From Candidatus Nitrosocosmicus arcticus (GTDB taxonomy: Archaea; Thermoproteota; Nitrososphaeria; Nitrososphaerales; Nitrososphaeraceae), in the NCBI RefSeq assembly GCF_007826885.1, contig NZ_ML675588.1, positions 50,733 to 114,732 of the forward strand: DNA of 64,000 nt, read 5' to 3'. Positions 37,705 through 46,957 of the stretch are shown here, piece after piece. Each line of letters starts with the position of its first letter. Position 1 is the first letter of the stretch. The position numbers and the translations under genes were made by a program. The notes beneath the pieces were generated by a model that searched no databases, was not told the DNA's origin, and saw nothing but the letters and a program-made list of their open reading frames with translations.

Positions 37705-39087
37705 TTAAGTGATCTCTTTTAAAAACACTCTTGAATCTAGCTTAGAAAATTCTTGTAAATTAATATTAGCCCCGTCTTTCATCATGTTTTTTAAATATTT
37801 TCCTGCTTCTTCTAATTCCCACCAATTTTCCCCGTATAATTCTGCAATTTTTTTTCCTAACTCTGCAGCTCTTACAGCAGCTAATAAATAACTTGGAACA
37901 TACATTATTGATTCTGGCATGATATGGTGAAGCATCCAGTACTGCCCTGGCATTTCTATACTTGTATATTTTTTCATCATCGATGAGTAGAGTTTATTCG
38001 TATCTTCAATGGACCGTTTATTCATCCAAAAATCCATTTTTGTTAGTTTGCAGAATAGAAAGTCACGAAAAACAATTCCATAAAATTATTTAGTTCAATT
38101 ATTTTATCCAGCTTTACTCTATTTGATATTTTTATTTTTTTTTCAAATATTTCTTATTTCTAGTTAGTCTTTCCAAAAAGATTGAGAATATTTCGGTGAT
38201 TCCAATTGGAATATGGTATTTTTTTCATATTCCAAACTGGGATTAATCGAGGTGGCATGCATCGCGTGTTCTGATTCATGAAAGCACCCTTGAAAATCAA
38301 AATATGGACTTTCTTCTATATAAAGAATTCTTATATCTGATGGAATGTGTATAAAAAAGCAGATAGGGGATGGATATTTATTTTTTCTATCCTCTGAATC
38401 ATAAGATATTTTTTTTTACATTCATTCTTAAATCCCCTTAGCGTCTTGATAACAGTTGAAATAGGATTTACATTAGCAAATTCATCTGATATATCTTTAA
38501 AAACTCTATTCCTAAAATAGTAAAAATCATCATAATACTCTGGATTTCTATCAAAAATTTTATTAGATAGAGTAATTAGTCTTTCGTTAAATAGTTTACT
38601 TGTTGCATTTGCTAAACCCTCTACAAATTCTTTTAACTTATTATATGATATTCCTTCACTTCCAAATACCCATGCAGAGGATTCATTCCTCCTTCATATT
38701 CGTATATATATCTAATTTTGCTAAACCTCTTTTCTATAACTGATTTTATCAATTCTGTTTTCTCAATAAAACAATCAAAAACATTCTTTCTACATTTGTG
38801 ATTTGTTTCTATCGCGTTAAATTGTCTCCAGTTGCTCCAGTTTACATAATTATCTTCAATTCTATATCTCTTGTCCACTAGTTTCTTATTTCTGATCTCA
38901 TGTAATTCACGTTCTAAACTTTTAGTTTTATCTTCTGCAAGACTTTCTAAGGATGACAAAAACAATTCTCTAGGAGTGTCGAACGATTCCAAAAATAATC
39001 GGCAACCTTGAATCTTCAATTTTGATATTTTTTGGATTATGGCCGGATTATACTTTAGACCCGCAAATTGGTAATATGTTTCCTCAT
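37705..39087 (-). pseudogene. M3-type metallopeptidase gene broken by multiple single-base losses
   Basis: Reading the minus strand from the ATG at 39087 across frames gives the parts of one M3-like peptidase in order: ETYYQFAGLKYNP, RELFLSSLESLAE, VFDCFIEKTELIK, NPLHGY, SYNKLKEFVEGLANATSK, the zinc motif GCFHESEHAMHATSINPS (HExxH), GITEIFSIFLERLTRNKKYL, PGQYWMLHHIMPESIMYVPS and YLLAAVRAAELGKKI. Each frame change can be repaired by one added base, mostly in A, T or G runs: near 39080, 38650, 38410, 38210, 38145 and 38045. The rebuilt protein is about 460 residues. It is either a decayed gene or a stretch of base-calling errors. Confidence 0.75.
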
Positions 39088-39248
39088 TTTGAATTATATA
39101 AGCGTTTTATAGTATGTTCCGTATATTATCTATTTTCATGAAATGATTGTAAAAATTAGACTATAGTGACCTTATTTACATTTGCATTTTAAATCCATTT
39201 CATAAATCTTAAAATAAGTTTTCAGGAAGACCTTTTGCTATTCAATGA

Positions 39249-39695
39249 ATGGTGCCTGACCTCGTTAACTTATTCGATATGAATAGGCCTCTATTGTATA
39301 CCAATAAATACAATCTAACTTTATCAATTAAAGGAATGCAAATGCAAGATGAACGGTCTAGTTGTAATGGTATGATTCTGATATCTACCTTCTCTGATGA
39401 GCAATCTTTAATCGATCTATCTAAAACACTAGTAGTGGAGAAGAAATTATGTGCATGTGTAAATTATACAAAAATAAATTCTTTGTATGTTTGGGAATCT
39501 GAATTAAAGCAAGAAGAAGAAATTATCGCTTTTTTTAAAACCACTTCGAGTTGTATCCAAACATTGAAGGCTGAAATTTTAACACATCATCCATATAAGG
39601 TACCGGAAATTGTCATCATTAAGATGGATGATGTCTCATCAGAATATCTTTCATGGATTATTAATAATACACACAAGAATAATCCTGATCTCTAA
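39249..39695 (+). CDS. cutA: CutA-like divalent-cation tolerance protein
   Basis: A CutA1-family protein (up to 148 residues; the family core begins at Met42, MILISTFSDEQSLIDLS). Conserved parts are KLCACVNYTKINSLYVWE, the EEIIAFFKTT strand and HPYKVPEIVIIKM. CutA forms trimers and has a poorly defined role in metal tolerance. The first 41 residues are not family-like, so the true start may be an ATG at 39336 or 39372. A TATA-like ttaaaataag near 39209 favours the longer form. Confidence 0.85.
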   Translation: MVPDLVNLFDMNRPLLYTNKYNLTLSIKGMQMQDERSSCNGMILISTFSDEQSLIDLSKTLVVEKKLCACVNYTKINSLYVWESELKQEEEIIAFFKTTSSCIQTLKAEILTHHPYKVPEIVIIKMDDVSSEYLSWIINNTHKNNPDL

Positions 39696-39853
39696 TTTAG
39701 ATTGATATTATGCCATTGAATATTTCTACGTTTCAACATTCAAATCTAATGAATAAATGCTTATTTTGTGAACTTCAAATAAAATATGCAATTGAAAGTC
39801 TTTTTTCATGTTGGCTCATAATACATCATTGTGTTATGATTCCAAATCATACT

Positions 39854-40927
39854 TCAACTTATTTGGTACCGTAATAGTGCAATTATTCCACCTAGTGATG
39901 ACACCCTTAACCCAATATCGGTAGTTGAATCAGTCGCAAAAATTTTTACGTTATTATATTCCATATCATTTAACAGTTTTATGAACTCATCTTCTTTTAT
40001 CTCTGAAAAAACCCTATCAGAATAAACCAGCGAATCAATGGCATTTAATGAATGAGCGTATTTTGTCTCTTTTATTCCCATTGCATATTTTCTTTCTCCG
40101 TTGCTTATTTGTTGCATCACTCTATCCAGAATCGTAGAAACCATAGCAATTTTGCTACTGGACATGAGATCCTTCAGGGCTTCTGATCTTAAAAATACAT
40201 AAATCCCGTCTTCACCAGCCGTTTCAATACTGTCCGCTATTACAAAATCTTTGTTTTGATGGGATTCATTTTTTTCCCTTAGGTAGTTAAGGAGTCTTCT
40301 CTTTGTCTCTCCGGGACCAAATATTATTATTTTGATTCCTTGTTCTTCCAAATAAATATCTAAGGCAGTTCTTATGTTCTCAAAATAGATTTTATTGCTT
40401 GCCTCATTTCTTTGATCAGTAACGTATCTTTTACCACTCTTTCCGGAATGTATGTTAGGAGTTATTTTCAAATTTGTTCCAGTTAATTTTGCAATAGCTG
40501 TCTCTTGCGAGTCTATTGAGATAAATAAATATTTAAATTCAAGAGCCGACTTTGATAGTATTTTTATATAGTTTTCATTCCAATTTGATTTTTCTAAGAT
40601 GATCGTATCATTGATTCTTACGTTAATAGAATGGTGCAAACCCTTAGGTATGTTTTCATTGTTTGAAGTAATTATTACTCCTGATATCTTCAATCTGTCT
40701 ATTGCATCATCAAAACTAATTTTTTCTATTCTTAAAATTATCCTGATTTTGATTCTTTCCCCTCTATCTGGTCTAGCGTATTCATTATCCTGCTTGATTA
40801 CTCTAGTAGTATCGGCAATAATACTGTCTCCGATATCTATTACTCTTCTTAGACTAAAAAGATCATCTGGTTCTTCTAAGGTTAAGACTATTCTATTTTC
40901 TGAATCCTTTAATTTAGTAAATTTCAT
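39854..40927 (-). CDS. pelA: pelota, mRNA surveillance factor
   Basis: A 357-residue archaeal pelota (aPelota). The N-terminal Sm-like domain has LTLEEPDDLFSLRRVIDIGD, the middle domain carries KIIIFGPGETKRRLLNYL, and the C-terminal eRF1-like domain has YSDRVFSEIKEDEFIKLLND. With aEF1A it releases stalled ribosomes in no-go and non-stop decay. Length is typical and the motifs are complete. The small gene at 40958 follows upstream in the same orientation. Confidence 0.93.
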   Translation of the reverse strand: MKFTKLKDSENRIVLTLEEPDDLFSLRRVIDIGDSIIADTTRVIKQDNEYARPDRGERIKIRIILRIEKISFDDAIDRLKISGVIITSNNENIPKGLHHSINVRINDTIILEKSNWNENYIKILSKSALEFKYLFISIDSQETAIAKLTGTNLKITPNIHSGKSGKRYVTDQRNEASNKIYFENIRTALDIYLEEQGIKIIIFGPGETKRRLLNYLREKNESHQNKDFVIADSIETAGEDGIYVFLRSEALKDLMSSSKIAMVSTILDRVMQQISNGERKYAMGIKETKYAHSLNAIDSLVYSDRVFSEIKEDEFIKLLNDMEYNNVKIFATDSTTDIGLRVSSLGGIIALLRYQIS

Positions 40928-40957
40928 TTTTTATTTGTATCCTATTTAACCAATTCT

Positions 40958-41347
40958 TCAACTTGTTTGAGACTTTAAGTGTTCAAACCCCTGTTTGGTT
41001 AAAACTCCTGATTCCACCCAATTGGCTAATGCGTTAGGCGATGCTTCGCCTATAACTTTTCCATTCTTGACCTTTAGTTGTCTCCATTTCAAAATGGTAT
41101 TTCCAGTTTTCCATGAATAGATTATTCCAAGTATTTCTTTTGCATTTACAAAGGTAATTTCTTTTAATTTTCTTTCCATCAGTTTATCTACTGCTTCAAT
41201 ATAAATATCGCCTGGTCGAGTATCTCTTTCGGGAAACATGTTTGGATCCTTATTATAATTACTAGGATTGAATGATTTACAAGTACTGAAAATTATAAAT
41301 TTTCTAAAACTTTCTAATGATGATGTAGTATCTATGTGGACCACCAC
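40958..41347 (-). CDS. conserved hypothetical protein
   Basis: A 129-residue soluble protein, about 30 bases upstream of pelA in the same orientation. Its C-terminal half (RQLKVKNGKVIGEASPNALA, then NWVESGVLTKQGFEHLK) looks like a small basic domain with a possible helix-turn-helix-like end. No known family was recognised. Co-transcription with pelA is likely from the spacing, so a link with translation quality control is possible but unproven. Confidence 0.55.
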   Translation of the reverse strand: MVVHIDTTSSLESFRKFIIFSTCKSFNPSNYNKDPNMFPERDTRPGDIYIEAVDKLMERKLKEITFVNAKEILGIIYSWKTGNTILKWRQLKVKNGKVIGEASPNALANWVESGVLTKQGFEHLKSQTS

Positions 41348-41537
41348 TTTTCTACACTATATGTTATTATACAATGAATATATGTTTTTGAAATTTAAAT
41401 TATTACAAACAAACATAAATTAAATCGGACAAACTCTTTACTCAAGATCTACTTCATCTACTCAGTAGGGCTTTTCATATCATTGTTTGTCCTTACTATT
41501 CCTAAATTATTCTGTTATAAGGCTTTAGCTATTAGAC

Positions 41538-42311
41538 CTATTTTTTTGCATCTTGCCACAAATATTGAAAATAGTCTTTAGCAAAACTAGCTAAGCCGGT
41601 ATGCTCTGCCCATATGGCTATAGTGTCATAGCTGGAGGTAGTTGTTGGATCGTTTTTTCCTTCTCCAAGCAGAATTAATACATGTCTGGAATCTCCTATG
41701 ACTCCCCCACCAAACATATCATTCTTGAGTCTTACTTCAGCTACTCTAGACATTGCTTTTACGGTATCACTGTTAGTTTCATCGGATGCTAAAATAATAA
41801 TTTTTACTCCTTTTTCGGCGAGTTCTCGGAGTACTGGCTGAATCGATTTTACAACATTCTCTGGAATTTTGGGGATGGCTATTAAGAGCTCTTCTTTTGT
41901 TGATCGAATTATTTCGGTTACTTTTATTGCTATGTTGTATAATCCACTTACCACCCAGATATCTGGTTTTTCTTTTAATCCAGTTTTTTCATATATTGGC
42001 ATTAATTCATTGATAATGACATTTTTATTACTCCTCAGATTGTTCTCCATTTCTATCATCATGGCTTCCACTGCATTTGATGGCGATTTAGGAAAAAAAT
42101 TCTGTGGTCTTTGGTTATCCGAATATATCCATCCTCTTACATATAGACTATTTAAAACATCATAGATTTTTGAGTATGGTACTCCTGATTTCTTACTAAT
42201 TTCTGATGCGGTATTTGAACTGGCAAACAACAACGACGTATATACTCGAATTTCGTAATTTGTTAATCCAAGGCTTTCCATAGATTTCTTGGCCTTGTCG
42301 CTAATTTCCAT
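41538..42311 (-). CDS. TrmB-family transcriptional regulator
   Basis: A 257-residue TrmB-type regulator. Its N-terminal winged helix (LGLTNYEIRVYTSLLFASSN, ISKKSGVPYSKIYDVLNSLYVRGW) is followed by a PLD-like sensor domain containing IPKIPENVVKSIQPVLRELAEKG. TrmB proteins usually bind sugars or other small ligands. The gene is divergent from tes, with 131 bases between the starts, which makes tes a plausible target, but no operator was identified. Confidence 0.85.
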   Translation of the reverse strand: MEISDKAKKSMESLGLTNYEIRVYTSLLFASSNTASEISKKSGVPYSKIYDVLNSLYVRGWIYSDNQRPQNFFPKSPSNAVEAMMIEMENNLRSNKNVIINELMPIYEKTGLKEKPDIWVVSGLYNIAIKVTEIIRSTKEELLIAIPKIPENVVKSIQPVLRELAEKGVKIIILASDETNSDTVKAMSRVAEVRLKNDMFGGGVIGDSRHVLILLGEGKNDPTTTSSYDTIAIWAEHTGLASFAKDYFQYLWQDAKK

Positions 42312-42403
42312 GGTTTTATGTGACTAGTTGAAACTTGGATATTAAATCTTTCATCTATATTGTACTTTGCTAACTAAACACCGTAGGATTTGTCAGATCA
42401 TCT

Positions 42404-42430
42404 TTATAAAGTTAATCAAATGTAGTAATA
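42404..42430 (+). promoter_or_regulatory. core promoter of tes (TATA plus tgtagtaata)
   Basis: ttataaag (42404-42411) is followed by tgtagtaata (42421-42430), with the ATG at 42443. The same 10-mer at the same distance from a TATA-like box occurs before the regulator at 44302. Confidence 0.5.
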
Positions 42431-42442
42431 AAGGTCAACATT

Positions 42443-44152
42443 ATGGATTTAATACAAATTTCCAATTTAACTAGTAAAACTATTGGTTCTAAACGCACCA
42501 TTAGGTATACTCAAAGTATATGCCCCGATTGCAATATGATCCTAGACGCTGAGGTCTTTGAAAGAGAAGGCAAAGTTTTCATGACAAAAACTTGTCCTAG
42601 CCATGGTGAGTGTGAGGAATTATACTTTGGCTCATATGAAATGTACAAGAAATTTAGTACCTATTGGATGGATGGAAAAGGTGCACAAGCTCCTAATGTG
42701 ATGGTTGATAAATGTGCCTGTCCTACTAATTGTGGTTTATGTACTAACCATCTTTCACATTCTGGCTTAGCAAATATTATAGTCACTAACAGGTGTGATC
42801 TTACCTGCTGGTATTGCTTCTTTTATGTTAAAAAGGGATTAGAGGGCGCTTATCTGTATGAACCTTCACATGAACAAGTACGTGCAATGATGAAAACTTT
42901 AAAGGCTGAGAAGCCCATAGCAGGCAATTCTATTCAAATTACTGGTGGCGAGCCAATGTTAAGAGACGACCTTACAGAACTTATCAAAATAATGAAAGAA
43001 GAGGGTGTAGATCATGTACAACTCAACACTAATGGCATAAAACTGGCACTTTCACCAGAAACAATGAGGCAAGTTAGAATGTCTGGTGTTAGTAATCTCT
43101 ATTTGTCATTTGATGGAGTAACAGCCAGAACAAATCCCAAAAACCACTGGGAAGTTCCATACACACTAGAATCTGCAAGGAAGTGTGGTATGACTGTTGT
43201 TTTTGTTCCAACTGTAATAAAATCTATTAATGATCATGAGTTAGGTGGCATAATACGATTTGCTCAGAAAAATATGGATGTAGTACATGCTGTAAATTTT
43301 CAGCCTGTTTCATTAACTGGTAGAATGAGTAAAAAAGAACGAGAAAAATATAGAATTACAATACCTGATTGCATTGAACGAATTGAAGAACAAACTAACG
43401 GTGAAATATCAAGAGATGGCTGGTTTCCGGTTCCATCATGTATGCCTTTAACAAATGTGATAGAGGCATTTAGCAAGAAACCAAAATATGAATTATCCAT
43501 CCACTTTGCATGTGGTGCTGGAACATACGTTTTTGAAGATGTTCAAACAAAGAAGCTTACACCTTTAACATCCTTTGTTGACATAAAAGGTCTCTTGGAG
43601 TATTTCGAAGAAAAAACTGAAGAGATTAAATCAGGTTCGAATAGGTATTGGACTATGTTGGAAGTAATACGAAAACTTAACCAGTTTGTAGACCGCAGTA
43701 AACAACCATACGGACTTGATTTGGGACGCATGTTTTCGAGTATTCTCCTTAAACAGAACTTTGATTCTGTAGGTTCATGGCATGTAAGATCATTATTCTT
43801 AGGAATGATGCATTTCCAAGATAAGTATAATGAGGATCTAGAAAGATTACAGAGATGTGACATTCACTATTTGACTCCTGATTTGCGTATAGTACCATTC
43901 TGCGCATTTAATGTAATACCTGAATGGTACAGAGATAGGATACAGAAGAAATACAGTATACCAGTTGAAGATTGGGAAAAAGAGCATGGACAGACATTAG
44001 AAGCTGGATTGTATCGTGGTATTATGAGAAAGGGCAAACCAGAGGCTCAAATGGGATGTGCAATGTCTGAGATGCATAAAGCAGCTGCAGAAGCAGAATC
44101 TAATGAGGAACATCGAGGGGTTGAGCTCCGAAATGGAATGGCTGGTGCATAA
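42443..44152 (+). CDS. tes: tetraether lipid synthase (radical SAM)
   Basis: A 569-residue radical SAM enzyme of the MJ0619/Tes type. The SAM cluster motif is CDLTCWYC (Cys118, Cys122, Cys125). Further Cys clusters precede it (ICPDC, CPSHGEC, CACPTNCGLC), as in Tes. ITGGEPMLRDDL is the GGE motif. Tes joins the phytanyl chains of two archaeol lipids to make tetraether membrane lipids, expected in thaumarchaea, whose membranes are crenarchaeol-rich. It is divergent from a TrmB gene and followed by oligo-T runs. Confidence 0.82.
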   Translation: MDLIQISNLTSKTIGSKRTIRYTQSICPDCNMILDAEVFEREGKVFMTKTCPSHGECEELYFGSYEMYKKFSTYWMDGKGAQAPNVMVDKCACPTNCGLCTNHLSHSGLANIIVTNRCDLTCWYCFFYVKKGLEGAYLYEPSHEQVRAMMKTLKAEKPIAGNSIQITGGEPMLRDDLTELIKIMKEEGVDHVQLNTNGIKLALSPETMRQVRMSGVSNLYLSFDGVTARTNPKNHWEVPYTLESARKCGMTVVFVPTVIKSINDHELGGIIRFAQKNMDVVHAVNFQPVSLTGRMSKKEREKYRITIPDCIERIEEQTNGEISRDGWFPVPSCMPLTNVIEAFSKKPKYELSIHFACGAGTYVFEDVQTKKLTPLTSFVDIKGLLEYFEEKTEEIKSGSNRYWTMLEVIRKLNQFVDRSKQPYGLDLGRMFSSILLKQNFDSVGSWHVRSLFLGMMHFQDKYNEDLERLQRCDIHYLTPDLRIVPFCAFNVIPEWYRDRIQKKYSIPVEDWEKEHGQTLEAGLYRGIMRKGKPEAQMGCAMSEMHKAAAEAESNEEHRGVELRNGMAGA

Positions 44153-44178
44153 AAGCCAATCTTCATTTGAATAGTTGA

Positions 44179-44204
44179 TTTTTTTATATCAAATAATTTT
44201 TTTT
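44179..44204 (+). terminator. oligo-T terminator after tes
   Basis: T runs at 44179-44185 (seven) and 44197-44204 (eight) follow the tes stop within 55 bases, the archaeal oligo-T type of terminator. Confidence 0.5.
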
Positions 44205-44266
44205 AGGGTTTTGTATCTTCAATCTTAACTTTCAAGTCGATTCTTACATAGGTTATTGTAGAAAAT

Positions 44267-44293
44267 TTTAAATAGCATGAAAGTGTAGTAATA
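44267..44293 (+). promoter_or_regulatory. core promoter of the 44302 gene (TATA plus tgtagtaata)
   Basis: tttaaata (44267-44274) and tgtagtaata (44284-44293) repeat the tes promoter layout over exactly 27 bases; the start codon follows eight bases later. Confidence 0.5.
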
Positions 44294-44301
44294 TATGTAA
44301 A

Positions 44302-44724
44302 ATGCCGTCATCATCAATAAATGCCATTACTCGCATGAGCGCAACCTTAAAGGATCTTTTTATATATATCTATGATTTGTCACCACTAGATATGGATCTA
44401 TTGCTTACCTTAATCGCACACAACAATAAACAAATGACTTTGGAAGATTTGTCTAAAGCTGTAAATCGTGACAAGAGTACGGTATTTAGATCTTTACAAA
44501 AATTAACAGGATTGGGAATATGTGTAAAAGAAAGTAGAACTTTGAAAGAAGGAGGGCATTTCCATGTATATTCTGCCATCTCTAGAGAAATATTTAAACT
44601 CGAAACGGAAAAACGTGTAAAGGAATTAGAACAGAGTTTAAGAAGAATATTGAAGAAGTTTGAAGATGATCTAGAAGTAATGTTGGATGATGTTTTTGAC
44701 ACAAAAAAGAAAATAATAAAGTAG
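44302..44724 (+). CDS. helix-turn-helix transcriptional regulator
   Basis: A 140-residue winged-helix protein of the TrmB/MarR-like kind, without a ligand domain. The helix-turn-helix is MTLEDLSKAVNRDKSTVFRS, LQKLTGLGICVKES, and the C-terminal 35 residues form a long coiled-coil-like helix (EKRVKELEQSLRRILKKFED) for dimerisation. It begins 150 bases after tes and 20 bases before the histidine kinase, so it may be co-transcribed with the two-component genes. Confidence 0.75.
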   Translation: MPSSSINAITRMSATLKDLFIYIYDLSPLDMDLLLTLIAHNNKQMTLEDLSKAVNRDKSTVFRSLQKLTGLGICVKESRTLKEGGHFHVYSAISREIFKLETEKRVKELEQSLRRILKKFEDDLEVMLDDVFDTKKKIIK

Positions 44725-44743
44725 ACAAAATAACCTCAAATAC

Positions 44744-46276
44744 ATGGATTTCAATTTAGATAAGATATTCGAAAGATCTGATCAACAACAAGTTGATATT
44801 TTTTTAAATTCTTATTATTCATTTCTTTTCTTAAAAAAGAATTCATTCTATGATGTTATAAAATCAAAAAGTGTTGCGAATTCACCTTCTATACAACTGT
44901 TGATTTCATGTAAGGATAGCGATCAATATGATTCAATAGTGGATTTTTTCAAGCCTTTTAAGAATGTGCAAGTAAAAAATATCTTATCATCTGCTGAACC
45001 CACCGAACATATGATTACAGTTATTGTTGACCAAAGTCAAGTTTATTTTCTCGAAATAGATTATAATACCGATAAGCGAATATTTACCTGTAAGTTATCC
45101 GATACGCTTACAGGTGATATTGTTAATTTTTTCAATACCCTTTTTGTCAATATCTGGAACACTATAGATAAAAATATCATCCTCGAAAAACGTAATATTT
45201 TTCAACAGGATTTTGTTGATATTGCTTCCCATCAATTAAGAAATCCTATATTGCCTATCATAGGATTTTCTAAAACATTAAAATCAAAAATTGAAGATCC
45301 TGATATGTTGGATTATCTCAATATTATTATTAAGAATGCCGAAAAACTGAAGAATATTGCAAATGATATTTTGGATATTTCTAAAATTGAAGCAAATCCG
45401 CTAAAATTAGATTTTGAAATTTTTGATCTATGCGAACTTTTGGCTATTATTGCTAGAGATTATAATCAATTTTCAAACAAAGATTCTTCAGGCATTCGGA
45501 TACTTTTTCAAAGCCATCCCAATGTGTTTATAGAGGCTGATAAGGAATACATTAAACAAGCATTTGAAAACATTCTCAATAATTCCTATTTTTTTACAAA
45601 AAAGAATGAAGGGAATAAGATTATTATCAGTGTCTTTGAGAATGATGATGATTTCTATGCTAATGTATTAATAGAAGATGAAGGACCTGGCATTCCAGAT
45701 GATGATCCAGAAAGAATCTTTACTAAATTCTATCCAAATTCTGGAGGGGCTGGACTTGGATTGTTCATTTCAAAAAAGATTGTGGAAATCCATGGGGGGA
45801 GTGTTGTTGTTGGAAATAGGACAGACGACATTGGAGCAAAATTTCTTATTAAAATTCCATTGAAAGGGACAAATGTGCCTGGTCAGACTGACGACAATAA
45901 ATCTACGGGTGGTCTTAAACTCTTAATTATTGACGATTTTTCAGAAAACTTGGAAACGGTCAAAGAATCAATCGTAAGTTTGGGATACGATGTTGATTAT
46001 TTTGAAGATCCTTATAATGCGATAGAAAGTTTTGTTCCGGGAAAATATTCTTTTGTTTTCTTAGGTATTAATATCAAAGGGCTAGACGGCTTTGATCTGT
46101 ACGATGATCTAAAAAAAAGAGATAAGAAAATTAAGGGTTATTTTATGTCCTCTAGTAAAATAAACAAGGAAGCGATGGAATTTTTAAATAATAATATGAT
46201 GTATGATCACTTTATTTATAAACCACTTTCTCTCAATGCATTTGTAAAAATTCTACGAAATGAACAAGTGAATTAG
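44744..46276 (+). CDS. hybrid histidine kinase with a degenerate receiver
   Basis: A 510-residue soluble kinase with no membrane segment. About 150 N-terminal residues of unknown sensor type precede HisKA with His163 (DIASHQLRNPILP). The HATPase motifs are DEGPGIPDDD and GGAGLGLFISKKIVEIHGG. From about residue 390 comes a receiver domain (LLIIDDFSEN), but its phospho-acceptor position reads FLGIN, with Gly441 in place of Asp; the later Lys is present (FIYKPLS). The receiver therefore probably cannot take phosphate. The separate receiver 58 bases downstream has the Asp. Confidence 0.85.
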   Translation: MDFNLDKIFERSDQQQVDIFLNSYYSFLFLKKNSFYDVIKSKSVANSPSIQLLISCKDSDQYDSIVDFFKPFKNVQVKNILSSAEPTEHMITVIVDQSQVYFLEIDYNTDKRIFTCKLSDTLTGDIVNFFNTLFVNIWNTIDKNIILEKRNIFQQDFVDIASHQLRNPILPIIGFSKTLKSKIEDPDMLDYLNIIIKNAEKLKNIANDILDISKIEANPLKLDFEIFDLCELLAIIARDYNQFSNKDSSGIRILFQSHPNVFIEADKEYIKQAFENILNNSYFFTKKNEGNKIIISVFENDDDFYANVLIEDEGPGIPDDDPERIFTKFYPNSGGAGLGLFISKKIVEIHGGSVVVGNRTDDIGAKFLIKIPLKGTNVPGQTDDNKSTGGLKLLIIDDFSENLETVKESIVSLGYDVDYFEDPYNAIESFVPGKYSFVFLGINIKGLDGFDLYDDLKKRDKKIKGYFMSSSKINKEAMEFLNNNMMYDHFIYKPLSLNAFVKILRNEQVN

Positions 46277-46333
46277 AAATATTAATCGCATAATAGTAAA
46301 ATTTTATTATTTGTTTGTTTTAACTGGGTTAGC

Positions 46334-46915
46334 ATGAATGTTCTAATCATTGAGGATGATGATGATATTTGCCAATTGTATTCTATATGGTTGGAAGAAA
46401 ACAGACATGATTACATTATTGCAAAAAACTATGAAGATGGGATATCAGAATACGAAAAGTCGATTCAACAAAGTGATGAAAATTATAAATCGGATAATAA
46501 TATATTTGATTTGGTTGTCTTAGATTACGATTTACCATCAAAAGATATGTCTTCCAATCAAAATGGTTTACATATAGCAAAAGAAATCTTGGAATTAAAA
46601 AGCGATCAACGGATAATGTTCGCATCAGCGTGGCCAAAAAAAGCATTCGTCGAATACGTTTCTACTCTAAAAAGTGTACCTGAAGTCCTTCCAAAACCTT
46701 TTGAAAAAGAGGAGTTCATTAATCTAGCCGAAAAAATTAACTTGTATGATATTGCCAAAAAATTTACCAAACAACTTCGAGAAATGAAAAATCCAAATAG
46801 TCCTGATGTTGATATCAAATCGCTAGAATCTTTGTTTAAACTCATGAACAATGCTAGAAGAGAATTTTTGCAAAAAGGTAATGATAAAAATAGTGATATC
46901 GATTTTAATGAATGA
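46334..46915 (+). CDS. single-domain response regulator
   Basis: A 193-residue protein with a full receiver domain. The acid pocket is in IIEDDDD, the phospho-acceptor is Asp64 (VVLDYDLPS), and the conserved Lys is Lys121 (VLPKPFEK). The C-terminal 55 residues are a charged helical tail with no DNA-binding domain. It follows the hybrid kinase after 58 bases and is its likely phosphate acceptor, since the kinase's own receiver lacks the Asp. The output is unknown. Confidence 0.82.
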   Translation: MNVLIIEDDDDICQLYSIWLEENRHDYIIAKNYEDGISEYEKSIQQSDENYKSDNNIFDLVVLDYDLPSKDMSSNQNGLHIAKEILELKSDQRIMFASAWPKKAFVEYVSTLKSVPEVLPKPFEKEEFINLAEKINLYDIAKKFTKQLREMKNPNSPDVDIKSLESLFKLMNNARREFLQKGNDKNSDIDFNE

Positions 46916-46957
46916 TATTTGATAAGATTTATTTTAAAGAACCATTGAAGTTTGTTT

